The notes under the pieces are model-generated. The model saw only the letters and a list, made by a program, of their open reading frames with translations. It made no database searches and had not been told where the DNA came from. Made by a program: the position numbers and the translations under genes. Positions 1 to 12,629 of a DNA stretch of 64,000 nt are shown piece after piece (position 1 is the stretch's first letter; every line of letters begins with the position of its first letter). The stretch is from Pseudevernia furfuracea (Eukaryota; Ascomycota; Lecanoromycetes; Lecanorales; Parmeliaceae), in NCBI GenBank assembly GCA_022315425.1, contig JAIUPT010000032.1, positions 1,042,501 to 1,106,500 of the forward strand, written 5' to 3'.

Positions 1-233
1 GAGTAAACAGAACATGTTTTTGACGAATATCCAAGTGTGCCAAGCATTCATCAGGCCTTCGGGCCGTTAAAGCTCCGTGTCTTCAGCCATTCCGCATTTA
101 GCGGCATCAAAGCACTCGTCTCTCCGTAACGTGAAGTAAAGTCAACACCCCCGATTCATCAAACTCATCGAGTCTTCCACCTTAATGTACTCGACTCTTT
201 CACCGCGTGGTCACCTCCTGGACGACTGGCGCA

Positions 234-3200
234 ATGTCAGCGCCTCAAGGGCTACGTTCCAGGAGTGGTAGCAGAGGACGTGGAAATCCACGGGCAGGCT
301 TTAGAACAAGAGCAGCTGCTCATGGAGGAAGAGAAAGGCAGCCTGTTAAGAGGGCGTCTACGAACCCGACGACCCGCGAATCCTCCCATCATCTCAAATC
401 ACCTCCCGATCAGAATCTCCACCACAACAAATCATCGAGGAGCCCGTCTTCCCTCTCCTCGGCATTCCAGAGTCACGCAGGTAACACGCCGAAACCGTCG
501 AGCGAGAGTTGGCGCAACCCATCTGTGGAAGATAGCCGGACCTACAAGCAGCGCATGAGCGATCTCTATCAAACGGTACGTATTCCACCCTACAACTACT
601 CACACGAAGACATACATAGTGACATTTGGCCTTTCCGTCGTGCCTACAGCTCAAGCAAAATCGAGAAAAAGAACGGAAGGATGCAATCAAGAATGGCTTT
701 CTTGCAGACCCGGACAAGCCAACTTCGCTGGCTTATGCCATCACACCAGTGGGGACCTGCCAAGATATGTGCCCTGAATATGAGCGAGTCGAGAGAATTG
801 TACAACTCATGGTCGATGGAAGCGAGAAGGTATGGGAAAGGAAAGGTGAATAGTCGCATTGGGAAGATTGTGCTGATTTTGGCATAGATATCACCGTCGT
901 TGGATTCGGACATCATGGTGCCCTCTGAAGAAATCATGGTTAAAAGGTTTCGACGATCTGCAGCCGGTTATGACGAGCAACTTCCATCCGATATTAGACC
1001 CCCAGCTGTTCTCCAAAAGACTTTGAACTACCTCATCAACGATGTCATTGGTGGACCAGAGTTACTTCACAAAGTGCACAAATTCGTATGGGACCGGACG
1101 CGAGGCATCAGGAACGACTTCTCCATCCAACAAGTCACCAAGGTAGATGACTTACGAATTGCTATTGATTGCTTTGAGCGCATTGCACGCTTCCACATCC
1201 TGTCCTTACACCAGCTGTCAAAATCTGCGGGCACGGGCTTCGACCATCACCAAGAACGCGAACAGCTGAACAACACCCTGCTCTCTCTGATGTATTACTA
1301 CGATGACAGTCGACACAAATTAACCTCGCCCAATGAAGCCGAGTTCCGGGCCTACTGCATCATCTTCGAGATTCAAGACCAACGACCAGATCTGGAGGAC
1401 CGCGCACAGAATTTGCCAAGACCTATCCTTAAGGATCCACGGGTTCAAATCGCACTCAAGTTATACGCTGCGGCTGGAAATACATCAGATGAGCAAGGAC
1501 CCCTACGGCCGCGTACTCAATTCCTAACCGCGCAAGCAAACACTGGAGGCTTCTGGAACTTGGTGCAGTCGAACGCTGTCTCCTACATGATGGCATGTGT
1601 CGCAGAGATATACTTTGGGCTTGTGCGAAGAATAGCACTGCAAGCCATTTCGAAGGCGTACAGGGCAAAACGACTTGGACAAACGAGAATGGATGACTGG
1701 ACACTAAAAGATTTGACGGATGCTCTCGGTTTTGATGATGAGAGTAAGACGCAACAGTACTTTAGGTCCCACGACGTTGTTATACATAAAAAAGGGGATG
1801 GCACTGAATTTATAGACGTTGGATCGGTGATAGACGATATAGGTCAGTCCTCGCATTTTACATACTGCGATCATTTGCAAACCTCTTCTAGATGACGATG
1901 CTTGGGGCAGTCACAAATTCTCCATCAGATTGGTGGAGTCAAAACGGCTTGGTCGAACCTTACCAGCCGTGATCAATGGGCTAAGTGCTTCTCAAGCACA
2001 ATCGCAAGGATTCATCGAAGTACTCTCAGATGCCGATACTGCTTCTGTAGCGAATAGTGAATCTCTTTTCGTTGGCGAATCCGACGATGAAAGCACATCA
2101 ACACGGTCGAGATCTGTAAGTCCGCAGAAGAGTCAGGATGTTAATGGCAAAGCTCCTCAGCTCAACCCTGCTGCAACGCCTTTCGATCCCAAAACAACCA
2201 CGTCCACGGCTGCTGGAAATCCTAACCCCTTCTCAGCGGCGACAACTTTTGGCAAGCCTAGCTCGACCCAGATCCAGTCCGATTCGACATCTGTGTTTGG
2301 CTTCAGTTCCAAACCCACTAACTTAGTAGCTCATAATCCTTTCGAGAGCAAAGAACCTCCCAAATTCAATTTCTTTCCACCCGTAAACACGACCAAAGCC
2401 GAGGAGTCCAAAGGTATCCCTGGTGTTTTTGGCAGCAAAGATCCCCCCAAATCCATTCCCGCACAGTTGGCTCCTAAGATAGAGGGAAACACCAACGGCT
2501 CTGTGCTTTCACCATTTGCTCCACCCATGGAAAAGAAACCTACCTTTGGTCAACCCTCGACCACATTTCCTGCTACGACGACCCCGGAATCGACGAAGGC
2601 CTTTGCCGAAAAATCGACAACCTCAGCTGGAGTACCTGTACCTCCGAAACCGAGTCTTTTCGATCAACCAGTAGGCTCGTCAGCTCCCCCTGTCTTTTCC
2701 TTTGGAACCTCTCCATTATTCGCATCAGCTGGAACAGAGCCAAAGGCCCACGATAGCAAGGCAAACCTGTTGCAAACCTCGGAAGAAGGATATCCCAGCG
2801 TTTCAGCTCCTCAACAGAAAGATGCGGCAACCAAGCCTCCAACCTCCACTACTCCGTCGACTCCCAAATCAACGGCCCCTTTCAGTCTATTCCCACCATC
2901 GAATCCACTCACCCAAAACCCGAACCCCCTTCCCGCAGCACATCTCGGATTTCCTACCAGCAACGATACTCTAACGCCAACCCCAGAACCTCAATTCAGT
3001 TTGGGGTCTTCTCAACGCTCCTCAGTTTTCCCTTTATCTACCGCTCCTAACCTTAAGTCGCCTCTTTCTTCGCCCTCCACCAAGGCTTTCGAAGCTTCTC
3101 AAAAGCCGACCTCGTTATTGGAGCCTCCTAAGTCGAGTTCACATGCTTTCTCCGCCTCGACACTGATTGGAACTTCAGGATCTCAATCTAGCCAGGAACA

Positions 3201-4741
3201 ATCAACCTCCGTCCCTTCGCAACTAGATCCAAGATCTGTAGCTTTAGATAAGCTCTCTAGAATCATGTTGCTTGAAGATAACGGAATCATACAGCACTTC
3301 ATTGAATTCACTGTCGGACCCATCATCAAGGCCTCGATTGCTCAACTCGACAACGAGTCGTCTTGGAAAGAAGCAAGTCAGTCTTTACCATCTGGGGTCC
3401 GGTGTAGTGAGCGAATGCTGATTGGGATTAGGGGGATGTCGTGCAGTCTTGTTGGCCAAGAAGTTTTCTAAGAAGTGGAAGGCTAATGCCTGGAACATGA
3501 GTCTCATGCGCAGAGCCAAACAACGAAGAGAAAATTTTGCGAAATCGATCCAGAAATCCGCTAAGAGCGAGCGCCAAAAGCAAAATGATCGTAAATCTTC
3601 ATTCTCTTCGCTCGCATCGAGTATGGGAGGCTCAGAGAGCCCAATTGGCCATCAAAGCAACCCTGGAAACATGATGCCACCGCCCCTAGCTCCGCTTCAA
3701 AAGCGACAAAGCTTACCTGCAGACTTCGACAATGAGAAAAGCCAACTAGAGACATCTATAGGGACAAAACGGAAACGAGAAGACTCCGGTAGAAGCGTTG
3801 ATCAAGTCACTCCTAAGCATATGAAGATACATCACAAGCGATCACGCACTGTTGGGGGGAACTCGATCATGTCTGCTCCTCCACTTCCTATGACACGTAC
3901 GCCTTACAAATCCCGAATGGATGTCTCAAAGGTAAAAGATAGGTCGCTTCTCAGCGACATACTCGTGAGACAAGCTCGGCGCCTTGCTCCCAATGCGAGA
4001 TCAGATACAACACGTACAGACTACTTCCAGCTCAAGGCGCTCGGCATCGATCCAGACACTCTTGGTGTACCGTCCACAAAAAAGCGAACTAGGGATGAGA
4101 TGGAAATTGATGGAGCCGAGAACTCGATGGGGACAATTCCATTAAGCCCTGGTTCTACCCAGAGCATACATTTATCTGCCTCTCAACCAGCTGCACTGGT
4201 CCAGCCCAAATCAGCCAAAGTCTCAAGATCAGCGGATGATGGCGACGAAGAGCTATTCGCCCAAATACGCTCTGTTCGCGAAGCGTTAGCAGAGTCAGAG
4301 CAGTGGTGTAGATCCGAACGACAAAGTATCGAGAAGAGTATGACACCTCAACCCGAAATTTCCCCACCTAATAATGAGACACCGGCCCAGCGGAAACTCC
4401 GGGAGATCAGAGAACGAGGCCCGACTCCTTCGAGAACGGAACTTAGGTTGAGAGCTATGGGCGAAAAAGCCCTTCTACCGAAGGGTTTTTGGGACGGCGA
4501 AGGGATGGGAATGAGTTTGGCAGGGAAGAGAAAGCAGAAGGAAGTGGCCGCGCCTCTTGCACCGAGCCAACAGCGAGAACAAAACGGAGCGACGCCAAAG
4601 GGATTTGCAGCTTTGGAGAAGCAAGGGCAGGTGAACGGGTTCACCAATGGACCATCTCGGCCTGCAAATAGTCAGAGACAGCAAGCAGCAGAGGCACAGA
4701 AGCAGGCGGGCTCGAGTGCGGAGGATGCGATCGAGCTCTAA
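234..4741 (+). CDS. SAC3: SAC3/GANP mRNA export scaffold
   Basis: Nuclear mRNA export factor, the scaffold of the TREX-2 complex at the nuclear pore. Five exons read in phase: 234-575, 650-829, 888-1842, 1892-3376 and 3432-4741, giving about 1423 residues. The ATG at 234 opens an Arg/Ser-rich basic N-terminus. The SAC3/GANP signature TPVGTCQDMCPEYERVER lies near residue 140, and the conserved RFRRSAAGYDEQLPSDIRPP follows after the second intron. The SAC3 helical region runs to about residue 420. A Ser/Thr/Pro-rich stretch with scattered FG motifs follows (about 610-765), then a short helical segment and a basic, low-complexity C-terminus with KRKR patches. All introns are 49-74 bp with GT-AG ends. 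Family membership is certain; the FG motifs suggest contact with nucleoporins, which is inference. Confidence 0.93.
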
Positions 4742-6325
4742 GAAATTTGCAGATTTGAAGGTGTACGTGGGATTTTGCATAGCGACGGCGCCACCAGCGC
4801 AAAGAGTGTGGTATACCAAGGAGCGAGCTTCTATGTACTCGACCCAGTAACGTTAGATCTTTTGGGGTCGAGTGCGAAATTTCAGATGCAGGAATGAATT
4901 GCTTGGGCAGCTTGTTTGAGCTGCACCACACACCGTTGAAGCTCCAACTTATCCACAGAAACCGTGACTGCCCCCCGTGTCCGCTTCTACTACTCAATAC
5001 ATACAGTCTAGCCAGTCTCCGCTACCTCCATTTCCCCTTCCGTCCATTCTGAAAGGTGAGCAGCCGTGTCATTCAAGCTAGCAGGATCTGAAAATTAGGG
5101 ACCACAACATAGCTAGTCCACATGGCCAAAAGTTCCCGGGGCTATTGGAGGGCACGGTGGCCGTGGGTTCTATTTGTTCTCACCGACTGGCTGAGGAGCC
5201 GCCGTGCTAGGGGTTGCATCACAACAACCTATGAAAAAAAAAAAAAACGATCCACACAATCCATTATCTGCATGTGGGACGTGAAACACCGTGCTCAAAA
5301 GCCGCCGATGCCCTTAATGGCTCTTTGCCGTCCCGCCTTGCTTACTCAACCGGAGTCTTTACTGAGGGGATGACAGGGTCGGTTTGCAAGGCTTGAGTCC
5401 GTTCCACGTCGTGGCTTTGGGGATGTTATGGAGGGCTGGGAGGGACATGGTGTGGTGTGGTGGGTGGGTGTTGGTCATGCTTGTTTAGCTAGGAATACAG
5501 GATCAAGCGGCGTGGCTTTTTGGCTTTGGCTACGTGCATGTGACGCGGAAGCTCGAGTTCGTCCGGTGCGGAGAGGAAAGAGTGTACTAAAATGCGCCGG
5601 TCGTGGTGAACGACGAGGAAGAGCACCCGTGGAGCGTGGCAGGTTCTCTCTCCTTTTTCTAGGGAGCTGCCGGAAAAAGTGGTGGATTTGGATGCCAGTC
5701 TTTGTTGTTCATGGCTCGTTCCTGGCTATCAAATCGAGTGATTGTGTCATGAATAGATGGCAGTGATACAGAGAGCGTGTCCAATCGTGAATGGTCATCT
5801 CATTTTGGAGCTGCTTTTGTCTGTGTTATGTCTTCGGGATCTGTAGCGCACTGCTGCCACTTCCTCTGGCATCACGCCTGGCACAAGTCATGCCTTTTCC
5901 ATGCTTTAAACAGGACCTGTTCACAGGGCACTGCTGATCGTGATGGACCCTGAACATCGATGAGAGCCAGCTTGGTCCCTGTCATCCCGATGCCATCCTC
6001 TTTCTATCCTCCACATACCTCCTGCTCAGGGCGCAGGTATTTCCCTCATGCTCATGGAAAGAACAGACAGCTCTGGTGGTGGTCCATCGAGTGGTAGGCC
6101 TATTACCTAACCAACTCTACCAAACTCTTCCCCCACAGCAACCAAGAACTCCAGGTGGAGCTGTTCTTCGTTACAATAACTTTCAATTTTCACACTACTA
6201 TCACAGAAGAGTTGCACAGACAATTGGCGAAGGTTTGATGCTTTTGGTGATGCTTCACATGCCATGTTAATACTCCTAGTAGTAGGCTTCTTGAGAAAAT
6301 CCGGTTGATCCGGTTGCCATATTTC
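4742..6325. other. gene-free stretch
   Basis: About 1.6 kb between the end of SAC3 and the 3' end of the BTB gene. No reading frame here resembles a known protein and none has convincing splice structure. It holds an A14 run at 5234-5247 and several GTGG-rich patches around 5420-5480. It may hold the SAC3 3' UTR and untranslated RNA, but nothing specific can be supported. Confidence 0.6.
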
Positions 6326-6940
6326 TCAATAGCGTTTGGCTCCCCATTTCCCGGGATAGTCGAGACCGTAGACTTCGATCAGTGCGGTAACAATAGGATC
6401 TGCCAAGCCTTGGATCTGGAGCGCGTCGGCCAGGATATACAGGGCAACTAGAGATGTGAATAGCAGGTCGCAGTATTGTGCATGCTCTCACGCCTTGCGG
6501 CAAGGATTGTTGCAGTGGAGGAGCTGCACGCTACAAACAACGCGCCTAGCCATTGCCGTACGCAGTTCGTCTGTCAAGTCCCCCAGAGTAGGCCTGGTGG
6601 ATCCTGGATAGTGGAGTCCCCTGAGACTGCCCGTGTACAGCCAATCGACGAAATATTTGAAAGTTGCGGGACACTGCTCCGGAATTGTGAGGGTACCGTC
6701 GGCTTCCTTGAAGTTGCCCATGAATGCTGCTTTGAAGAAATCGGATCGACTGCGGATGAGGCCCTTGTGGAGATCGAAGCGATGTTTTTCAGGAATGACG
6801 AGCACGATCACCATAGTGTCGTAAAGGCAACTGGGTTTCAGTCAGCTTAATTCGACGCGAGGCTGGTGAGATGCGAGATGGGCTTACAACTGCTCTTCAT
6901 CGACGCTTTCCTGCTTCGAAGACGCTTCCTCAGTCGCTGC
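6326..6940 (-). CDS. BTB/POZ domain protein, 5' end unresolved
   Basis: Short BTB/POZ protein of the fungal type, probably an adaptor for homodimerisation or Cullin-3 binding. Three exons on the minus strand: 6888-6940 (5' limit uncertain), 6562-6830 and 6326-6447. The joins keep phase: the first ends in VDEEQF, the second carries the BTB core (PEKHRFDLHKGLIRSRS, then ATFKYFVDWLYTG), and the third ends LADALQIQGLADPIV...GAKRY. The domain fits the usual pattern of His-Lys-Gly, FFKAAF, and an ALYILAD helix after a 114-bp intron. There is no in-frame ATG in the exon ending at 6940; a stop lies just upstream, so a further 5' exon is likely, perhaps from an ATG near 7130. Function beyond the domain is unknown. 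Confidence 0.75.
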
Positions 6941-7315
6941 CTGTGATTACATTCCGCTCATGTTGTCGGCTGGGTTTTTTCTTTGTTGCATGTATCCGTT
7001 GCTTGTGATGGTGATGGGTTGCAACTAAGGTGGCAAGGGGGGAACTTCGAGGTGATGTGTAGACGATCTGATTTGAAGCTACTTTCGAAACGAAAGTAGG
7101 CAACACGTTTGAGTTTTCACCCAATGATCCTGTTCCCCCTTCATTACTATGTCTCCGTGGGCCGTCTCATCTGATAATGCTTTCGAGGTCTGTTTTCAAC
7201 CTGTCGATGTCGAAGATATCCGTGACGCCCACTTTGCATGGCCTTCTTTAAGGCCTGCCTTAACCTGTAATGATGTAACCGGATTTGCAACCTGCCTGCC
7301 AAAAACACTGTTGCC

Positions 7316-8348
7316 TCATTCTGTAACCTCCTCATCATGTTGCAACGGTAGAACCCACTTCGACTCCTCATGCGTATCCACAATCATCACGCCCTCTTCT
7401 GCTCTTCCCATTATCTCCCATATCCTGACAACCCCGTTTCCTACTTTACCGATCCATGATGTTCCCGCATACCTCACGCCTTCCTCACTGCCTAATGGAT
7501 TCTTCCCCTCTTCTCCCCCACATCTGTTTGCGAAGACTGCTACCACCTCCTTATCGGCCTCCACAAGTGGCTTCAGCCTCCCAACCCAGTAGCTCAACGT
7601 ATATAAATCCGGTTCCTCAGCATGAGCAGCCAGCTCCGAGGCATCCAATCTTGTCAGCCAGGCCATCGAAAGCACAAGCAACTCCGACCCAGAAGCCAGA
7701 GAATGAGTCGCAAACTCATACGCTTCCCACGGAGCCTCAAATTTGCGAGGGTTCAGGTCCATGCATATGCCAAAATTTGCCCGTACAATCCGCTCCGGGA
7801 AAGTCTTGGGAGCGAATGTGAGAGATGTTGAGAGCCATCCGGACGGTGATTCTTGAGCCCATGTTTCATCCGTGTAGTAGAGATGCGTCTTGCGGTAATG
7901 GGCTAAGATTTGGCCTATGGGTGAGACTGTGACGGTGGAATTGTAGGCTGTGACCTCCCCAGCAGGCGAGAGATCTTGAGTCTTTGTGCTAGGAGCGGGA
8001 GGTGGGGTGCAAAGCTCGGGGTAGCCGACTGTGACAATGCAATTGAGACGGCATGCGGTAGCCTTGGCCCACGCCGTGGACGGACCAGACGCGGTGGGTT
8101 CGAGGTGGGGCAGTATGGACGAGAGGGAAGGGTAGTTGTAGCCTATCTAATGGTCAATGGGATGGATGGACATTGGCTGGGAAGTGATTGGGACGACGTT
8201 AAGTGGCAGTACCTGTAAAAGCGAGCTCGGGAAGAACTAGTAGGTCAATGTTTTGCGGAGATGCTGCCTCCAGTAGGGCATTGGCGCGGGCAATGTTCTC
8301 AGAAAGCCTGCCTAGCTCAGGGTTGAACTGTAGGCAGGCTATGCGCAT
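7316..8348 (-). CDS. NTA1: N-terminal amidase (nitrilase family)
   Basis: Carbon-nitrogen hydrolase resembling yeast Nta1, which deamidates N-terminal Asn/Gln in the Arg/N-degron pathway. Two exons, 8213-8348 and 7316-8142, with a 70-bp intron splitting a Gly codon, give 320 residues. The nitrilase triad is visible: Glu41 in LPELAFTGYNY, Lys130 in AHYRKTHLYYTD and Cys172 in NFGICMDLNP. The start MRIACLQFNPELG is a classic beta-strand opening of the superfamily. The protein is shorter than yeast Nta1 (457 residues), as in many filamentous fungi. Substrate specificity is inferred from the family; a general nitrilase-like amidase remains possible. Confidence 0.88.
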
Positions 8349-8930
8349 GTTGCACGTATGTAAAGCTGGACAAATGAGAGGATGAAGGTTTGTAGTAGGA
8401 GAAGATCAAAGGATCTGCAGCCCAAGATATAGCTTAGAGTATCATCTACTCACTCCATTTGATAGACTAGATATCTACAATGAAAGTCTAGCTTAGATGC
8501 TATGCTTGATTCATAGCCAAAGACAAGCTTATCAAAGTGGAGAGCTGTCTGGGACATCTTTGGTGCATCTAGGTGAATTGGGAGGGGGGAAGCACTGGAA
8601 AAACAGCGACAGTGGGTCTGGTCACATCAATCGACAGTTTGCCTTGTGAATCTATCCCCGATCTCGGATTCTGTCTGTCTGCTAGGTATGCTCATAAGAT
8701 GATACTTCAAAGACCATGAGCTATCCCTTTGAAGCCGACATAGGCGTGCATTGACCGGGACTACATGTCTTCCGTCGTGTAACTCAATTTCCCATTTAGA
8801 CTTGCTCTTGCACCCTCCTCCAAACCTCCTTCATAGCGAATTCACGGAGTCGTTCCTTCAAGGTAAGACCTATAACGGCGTATCACCAGGCCTAAAGGTT
8901 ATCTTCTTGAAGGGGCGGACTAGTGATGCT
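8349..8930. other. intergenic region
   Basis: Upstream region of the NTA1-like gene and 3' flank of the F-box-like gene. No coding pattern or known element was seen; 8430-8530 has imperfect repeats around TAGCTTAGA and CTAGATATC. Confidence 0.5.
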
Positions 8931-10322
8931 TTAGGCCGATGGCCATACATTCATCCTTATTTGACAACGTTCCTCGATTCCGACCAGTCTGCAATAGAAC
9001 ATAAGCTTAGAAACACAGCACCAACAGGACAGGCTCCCTTGAACATACTGTGGGCCCACAAAACCTGAGTTTCTCAGTCTCTGACTATCCCAAAATACGT
9101 AACCAAGGCTTTGCGTAGTGTGTCTGATTATGTGCGGAGGAACAAAGTAAGTATTGCCATACAAGGAAAGCCATCCTTCGTTTGATCTGTCAGCGGCGTC
9201 TTTGAATTCGAAGCGGTTATTGCGGGCAACTGCGTGAATGTAACCGTTGATCAGATTGTTTTCCTTGGGCGATATCCTCTTCCAAAACCCTCCCAACGCA
9301 GTTAACAAAGAATGTTTTTGGCCGTCATAATAGATATGAGAAGACATCTCCCGCTGCATATCCAAACGGTCGAGCCGGAGAGCATAGTGTAAGAAAGGCA
9401 AGCTCAAGCTCAATAGGTAATCCGTGTATAGGCTATGGATCTGGTATTTGGCTTCACGCAACTCTGTTGACCGCTGAAAGGATTGAAAATTGATGATTTC
9501 CGAATTGTGAAATGGCGGCTGAGGCAGCTGGATGCCGACAAAACTGGGCTCGATTCGATCGAAGGAGCTGGAAAGCAGGGACCAGAGGTGATTTTCGACG
9601 CAAGCTAGCTCCTCGATCTCATAGTGCTGATATTTGTCCAAGAAGAAGTGAGAGTCTGACGGAAGCTCCCATAGTTTTTTTCCGCTGTACTCCATGCCCG
9701 AACTGAAAATCCGAGTGTATAACTCGTGCCGATAGAACGCTCGCTGAAGGCGACATTCTTCCACTTCAGAAAGAGGGGCATACTGGTGGTCTCGGTCAAC
9801 AGAGATATTTTCCCGTCCTCTGCTGAGGCCGTCGTGGCCATTCTCCTGTGGAACAATGAAACCATTTTGTGGCGAGGAGCCGGTCTCAACGAATGCGGTG
9901 CTTCCACATCGACGAAGATAGAAGCTCGACCGACTAGTCAGATCCTTGATGAAGTACTGCGTGGATCGGTATAGCTGGCACAACGATACAGCTGTCGGTA
10001 GTGAATAGTGCAGCCCTTTCTGTTCAACAGCTTTGTGTCTATTAATCTCATACTTTCTTAGGAAAGCCAGAACCGTCTTTCGGTCTGGGCCCACGTCTTT
10101 GAGCTGTGAGGCTTGTGCAGCGGCCAAAGCATCGATGAATGCTGCAGGTCTGATGGCTCGGCGCATGAGTGAAACGAGGATCGTTTCTTTTGAAGTCAAG
10201 AAAACCTGGTAAGCCTTGGGCGATGCTCGTATCAGCGAGTAGAGTGATTGAGTGGTGGGAATCTCGAGGAGTATTGGCGTGATAAGCTCAGCTGAAAGCC
10301 GATCGAAATGGTTGCGTTCCAT
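8931..10322 (-). CDS. F-box-like protein
   Basis: Single-exon protein of 463 residues. The first ATG of the frame is at 10322 (MERNHFDRLSAEL); the frame stays open slightly upstream but without ATG. Residues 7-40 match the degenerate fungal F-box pattern: LSAELITPILLEIPTTQSL followed by LIRASPKAYQVF. The rest is a long helical region with no recognised repeats, as in the large expanded family of fungal F-box-like proteins, which probably present substrates to SCF ubiquitin ligases. The last 30 residues (Cys-rich, WCCVSKLMFYC) look unlike the rest and may be read-through of an unspliced 3' intron. The target is unknown. Confidence 0.72.
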   Translation of the reverse strand: MERNHFDRLSAELITPILLEIPTTQSLYSLIRASPKAYQVFLTSKETILVSLMRRAIRPAAFIDALAAAQASQLKDVGPDRKTVLAFLRKYEINRHKAVEQKGLHYSLPTAVSLCQLYRSTQYFIKDLTSRSSFYLRRCGSTAFVETGSSPQNGFIVPQENGHDGLSRGRENISVDRDHQYAPLSEVEECRLQRAFYRHELYTRIFSSGMEYSGKKLWELPSDSHFFLDKYQHYEIEELACVENHLWSLLSSSFDRIEPSFVGIQLPQPPFHNSEIINFQSFQRSTELREAKYQIHSLYTDYLLSLSLPFLHYALRLDRLDMQREMSSHIYYDGQKHSLLTALGGFWKRISPKENNLINGYIHAVARNNRFEFKDAADRSNEGWLSLYGNTYFVPPHIIRHTTQSLGYVFWDSQRLRNSGFVGPQYVQGSLSCWCCVSKLMFYCRLVGIEERCQIRMNVWPSA

Positions 10323-10911
10323 GTTGCTGGTGAGAGAGGGAAAGGTTGACAAGAAGAGATTCGAAGAGGTAGTGTCTCACGGTCAACTAAGGCAGTGTTG
10401 AGGAGGACAACAGTTGGAAGCGCCAGAATGAAATATACACGCGTTCCGAAGAGTCTGTGTGTTGATGTGGCCAAGCCAGTGTATGACTGAAGAGTTTTAC
10501 GGTCGTCTGATATGGACTTGATTCCGAAGCGTAGGGGGCATCAACATAGCAGGCTAGATTCCCATTCCAAGAGCAGCATAAAGGCTCAGCACCCAGCAAA
10601 GTCCAGATTGCCCAAACCGGTTGACTTGAAGTGGTGCTAAGGCACTAGTTACGATTCACGAAGGTGGCCTATGAACTTTACAATACATCGGCCGTTGTTT
10701 TGGCGACACATTTACACAATGAATATAGTGAGATCCCAGATCCATTAACCCTCTATAGTACTGGCCAACCACATCTCGACGCCCACCTTGTACTTTCACA
10801 AAAATCAAGAGCTGCATTGTCCTGGATTCTTGCGCTGATTTGGGTCATCTAATGGGTTTGGAATGATCCCCTTGTTAATCCAGTCTTGTATGGACCCATG
10901 GCCCCATATCA
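10323..10911. other. intergenic region
   Basis: Between the F-box-like gene start and the decayed glucanase 3' end. No open frame with family similarity was seen. Confidence 0.5.
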
Positions 10912-12360
10912 TCATCTACCCGCGGTCAGCTTTTGATATTTACTACAAGAAGTCGTAAGGGGGGAATTACCCGCCCAGCTCCAGAAAAAATAACCGTCCG
11001 TACTGGCCTCAAAGCTCTCCAGTTGTGCTTCCACGAATTCCCTGACTTCCTCCACCACTGCATCCATCCAAGTATCCATTGGATCAGTCACACATACACA
11101 TCCTTCAACGCTGCAAGTGCCAGCTGTACTGGTTCTGTCGGGATTGATACAGGCATTGGTCGTGGAAGACCATTCGCCTACGTAGACCGGCGTTAAATCG
11201 TTTGCGCTGCTGAGTACCATACTAGCACATGTCAGAGTCAGTATCTCCATTTGTAGATCAAAACTTGAGTTAAAAATCATTTTTGGATAGCAGAAAGGGC
11301 TTAAAAGGGCCATTTGCTCCTGCAACATGTCTCACGACCCAAAAGCCGTCTTGAATATGAAGAGATAAACCAGAAGAGTATCTTGCCCTCGTTGACAGGC
11401 TGTAGTGATATGCTCAGCCTGTGTAAGAGCGATGTCTGCAGCAACAAAGTCAGGGATCATGTTGTAACAGGTCCTGGGGAGAAGAGAAGGAATGATGCCC
11501 ACCCATTCTGACTGCCCGGGCTACCATGGCAATCGACCCAAACACTGAGGCCAGCTGTTTGAGCCCATCCTATCGCCTTTGCGAGGTAAGAATCTGCCCC
11601 TTTTCCAATCCCGTAAGAAATGTATGGTGTGCCAGTATTGTCATAAGCCCTACGCACAACTTGGAGTCAGCCACTCCCTCTGTAAGATAAAATCATAAGT
11701 CATAAGATTCTTCTGGGGCTGAAAAGAGACATCTGCTTTTTCAGAAATATGACTTGCAACTCAGGTTCTGGGACCATCTAAGGAAGGCGATTGAGAAATG
11801 TACATACCAAAAGCCAATAGGGATTCTGAGGGCGTTGATACCGTAAGTCTTAAGGATTTGCACGTCTGCCTCGGTGAAATATATGTCCTACAAAGATTGC
11901 TTAGTCAGTGCTTGCTCGAGGCAAAAATCCGAGCATTAAGACAGCTAGAACGGCTATCAAGAGCTTTTTCCTCTCGGATTGTGTTCGGCAACCCGTAAAG
12001 TGGTCGGTATTAGAAAGGATCCGCTGCGAAGAATGTACACACCCAATGTTTCTGCAGAGCAGTGGTGGCTCTGCTGGTTTGATCTAACGTCCATTGATCT
12101 ACTGGGTCTTTTCCGTTGCCAGTAAATAGATCATCACTATTCATGAACTTTTCAGCAAGTAACTTTTTTGAATTATTGCCTATCTAAAGGTACACATCGA
12201 GCCTCAAAACATGCCTTGAGACGAAACACTCCCAGGACATGCCTAAAGACTCAATGGTCGGTTCCCAATAGTCGGTGTACGAAAGGAAAGATGAAGTCTG
12301 AGTATACGTACCCAGCCCCCAATGTTAACACCTCTCATGTATTCGGTACTCGTTAGACTG
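10912..12360 (-). pseudogene. GH5 exo-1,3-beta-glucanase, decayed
   Basis: Remnant of a secreted glycoside hydrolase family 5 exo-beta-1,3-glucanase (fungal wall glucan). Recognisable islands in order on the minus strand: YMRGVNIGGW (about 12340), EKFMNSDDLFTG...TTALQKHW (about 12060-12150), DIYFTEADVQILKTYGINAL plus RIPIGFW (about 11810-11890), YGIGKGADSYLAKAIGWAQT plus VDCHGSPGSQNG (about 11510-11640), ALTQAEHITTACQRG (about 11400-11435) and TPVYVGEWSS...DGYFFWSWAGN (10970-11190). Islands are separated by plausible introns. Two conserved parts are absent: the LEPWITP segment after GGW, and about 100 residues between SQNG and the AEHI block, which hold the NEP proton donor. The nucleophile motif GEWS remains. 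Without the proton donor it cannot encode an active enzyme, so pseudogene is the best call. An assembly deletion is the alternative. Confidence 0.75.
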
Positions 12361-12629
12361 TTTGACGAGGTGGCCACGGGTGCTCCAATTGGAGTCGAGG
12401 TCCGCTTGGATGCCACACCAGTGCCAATATTACTGATAGCAGATTATGTATATGTCCGACCGAAGAAGGCAACCACGACAGCAGATGATGTCTTGACCGA
12501 GGCTGAGCTTGTCCTGGGCATATAGCCCACAGCCCATTCCCAGGGCTGACCCTGTCCCAAGGAAGGTTCCAGTCGGGGAAGGATATGTGGGTCGAGGCGC
12601 GAGTATGAATCTCGTGCAGGAAATCACAA

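Noticed and set aside
265..558. Alternative frame at the start of SAC3
   Set aside because: The frame from the ATG at 234 joins in phase to the conserved SAC3 exon; this one does not.
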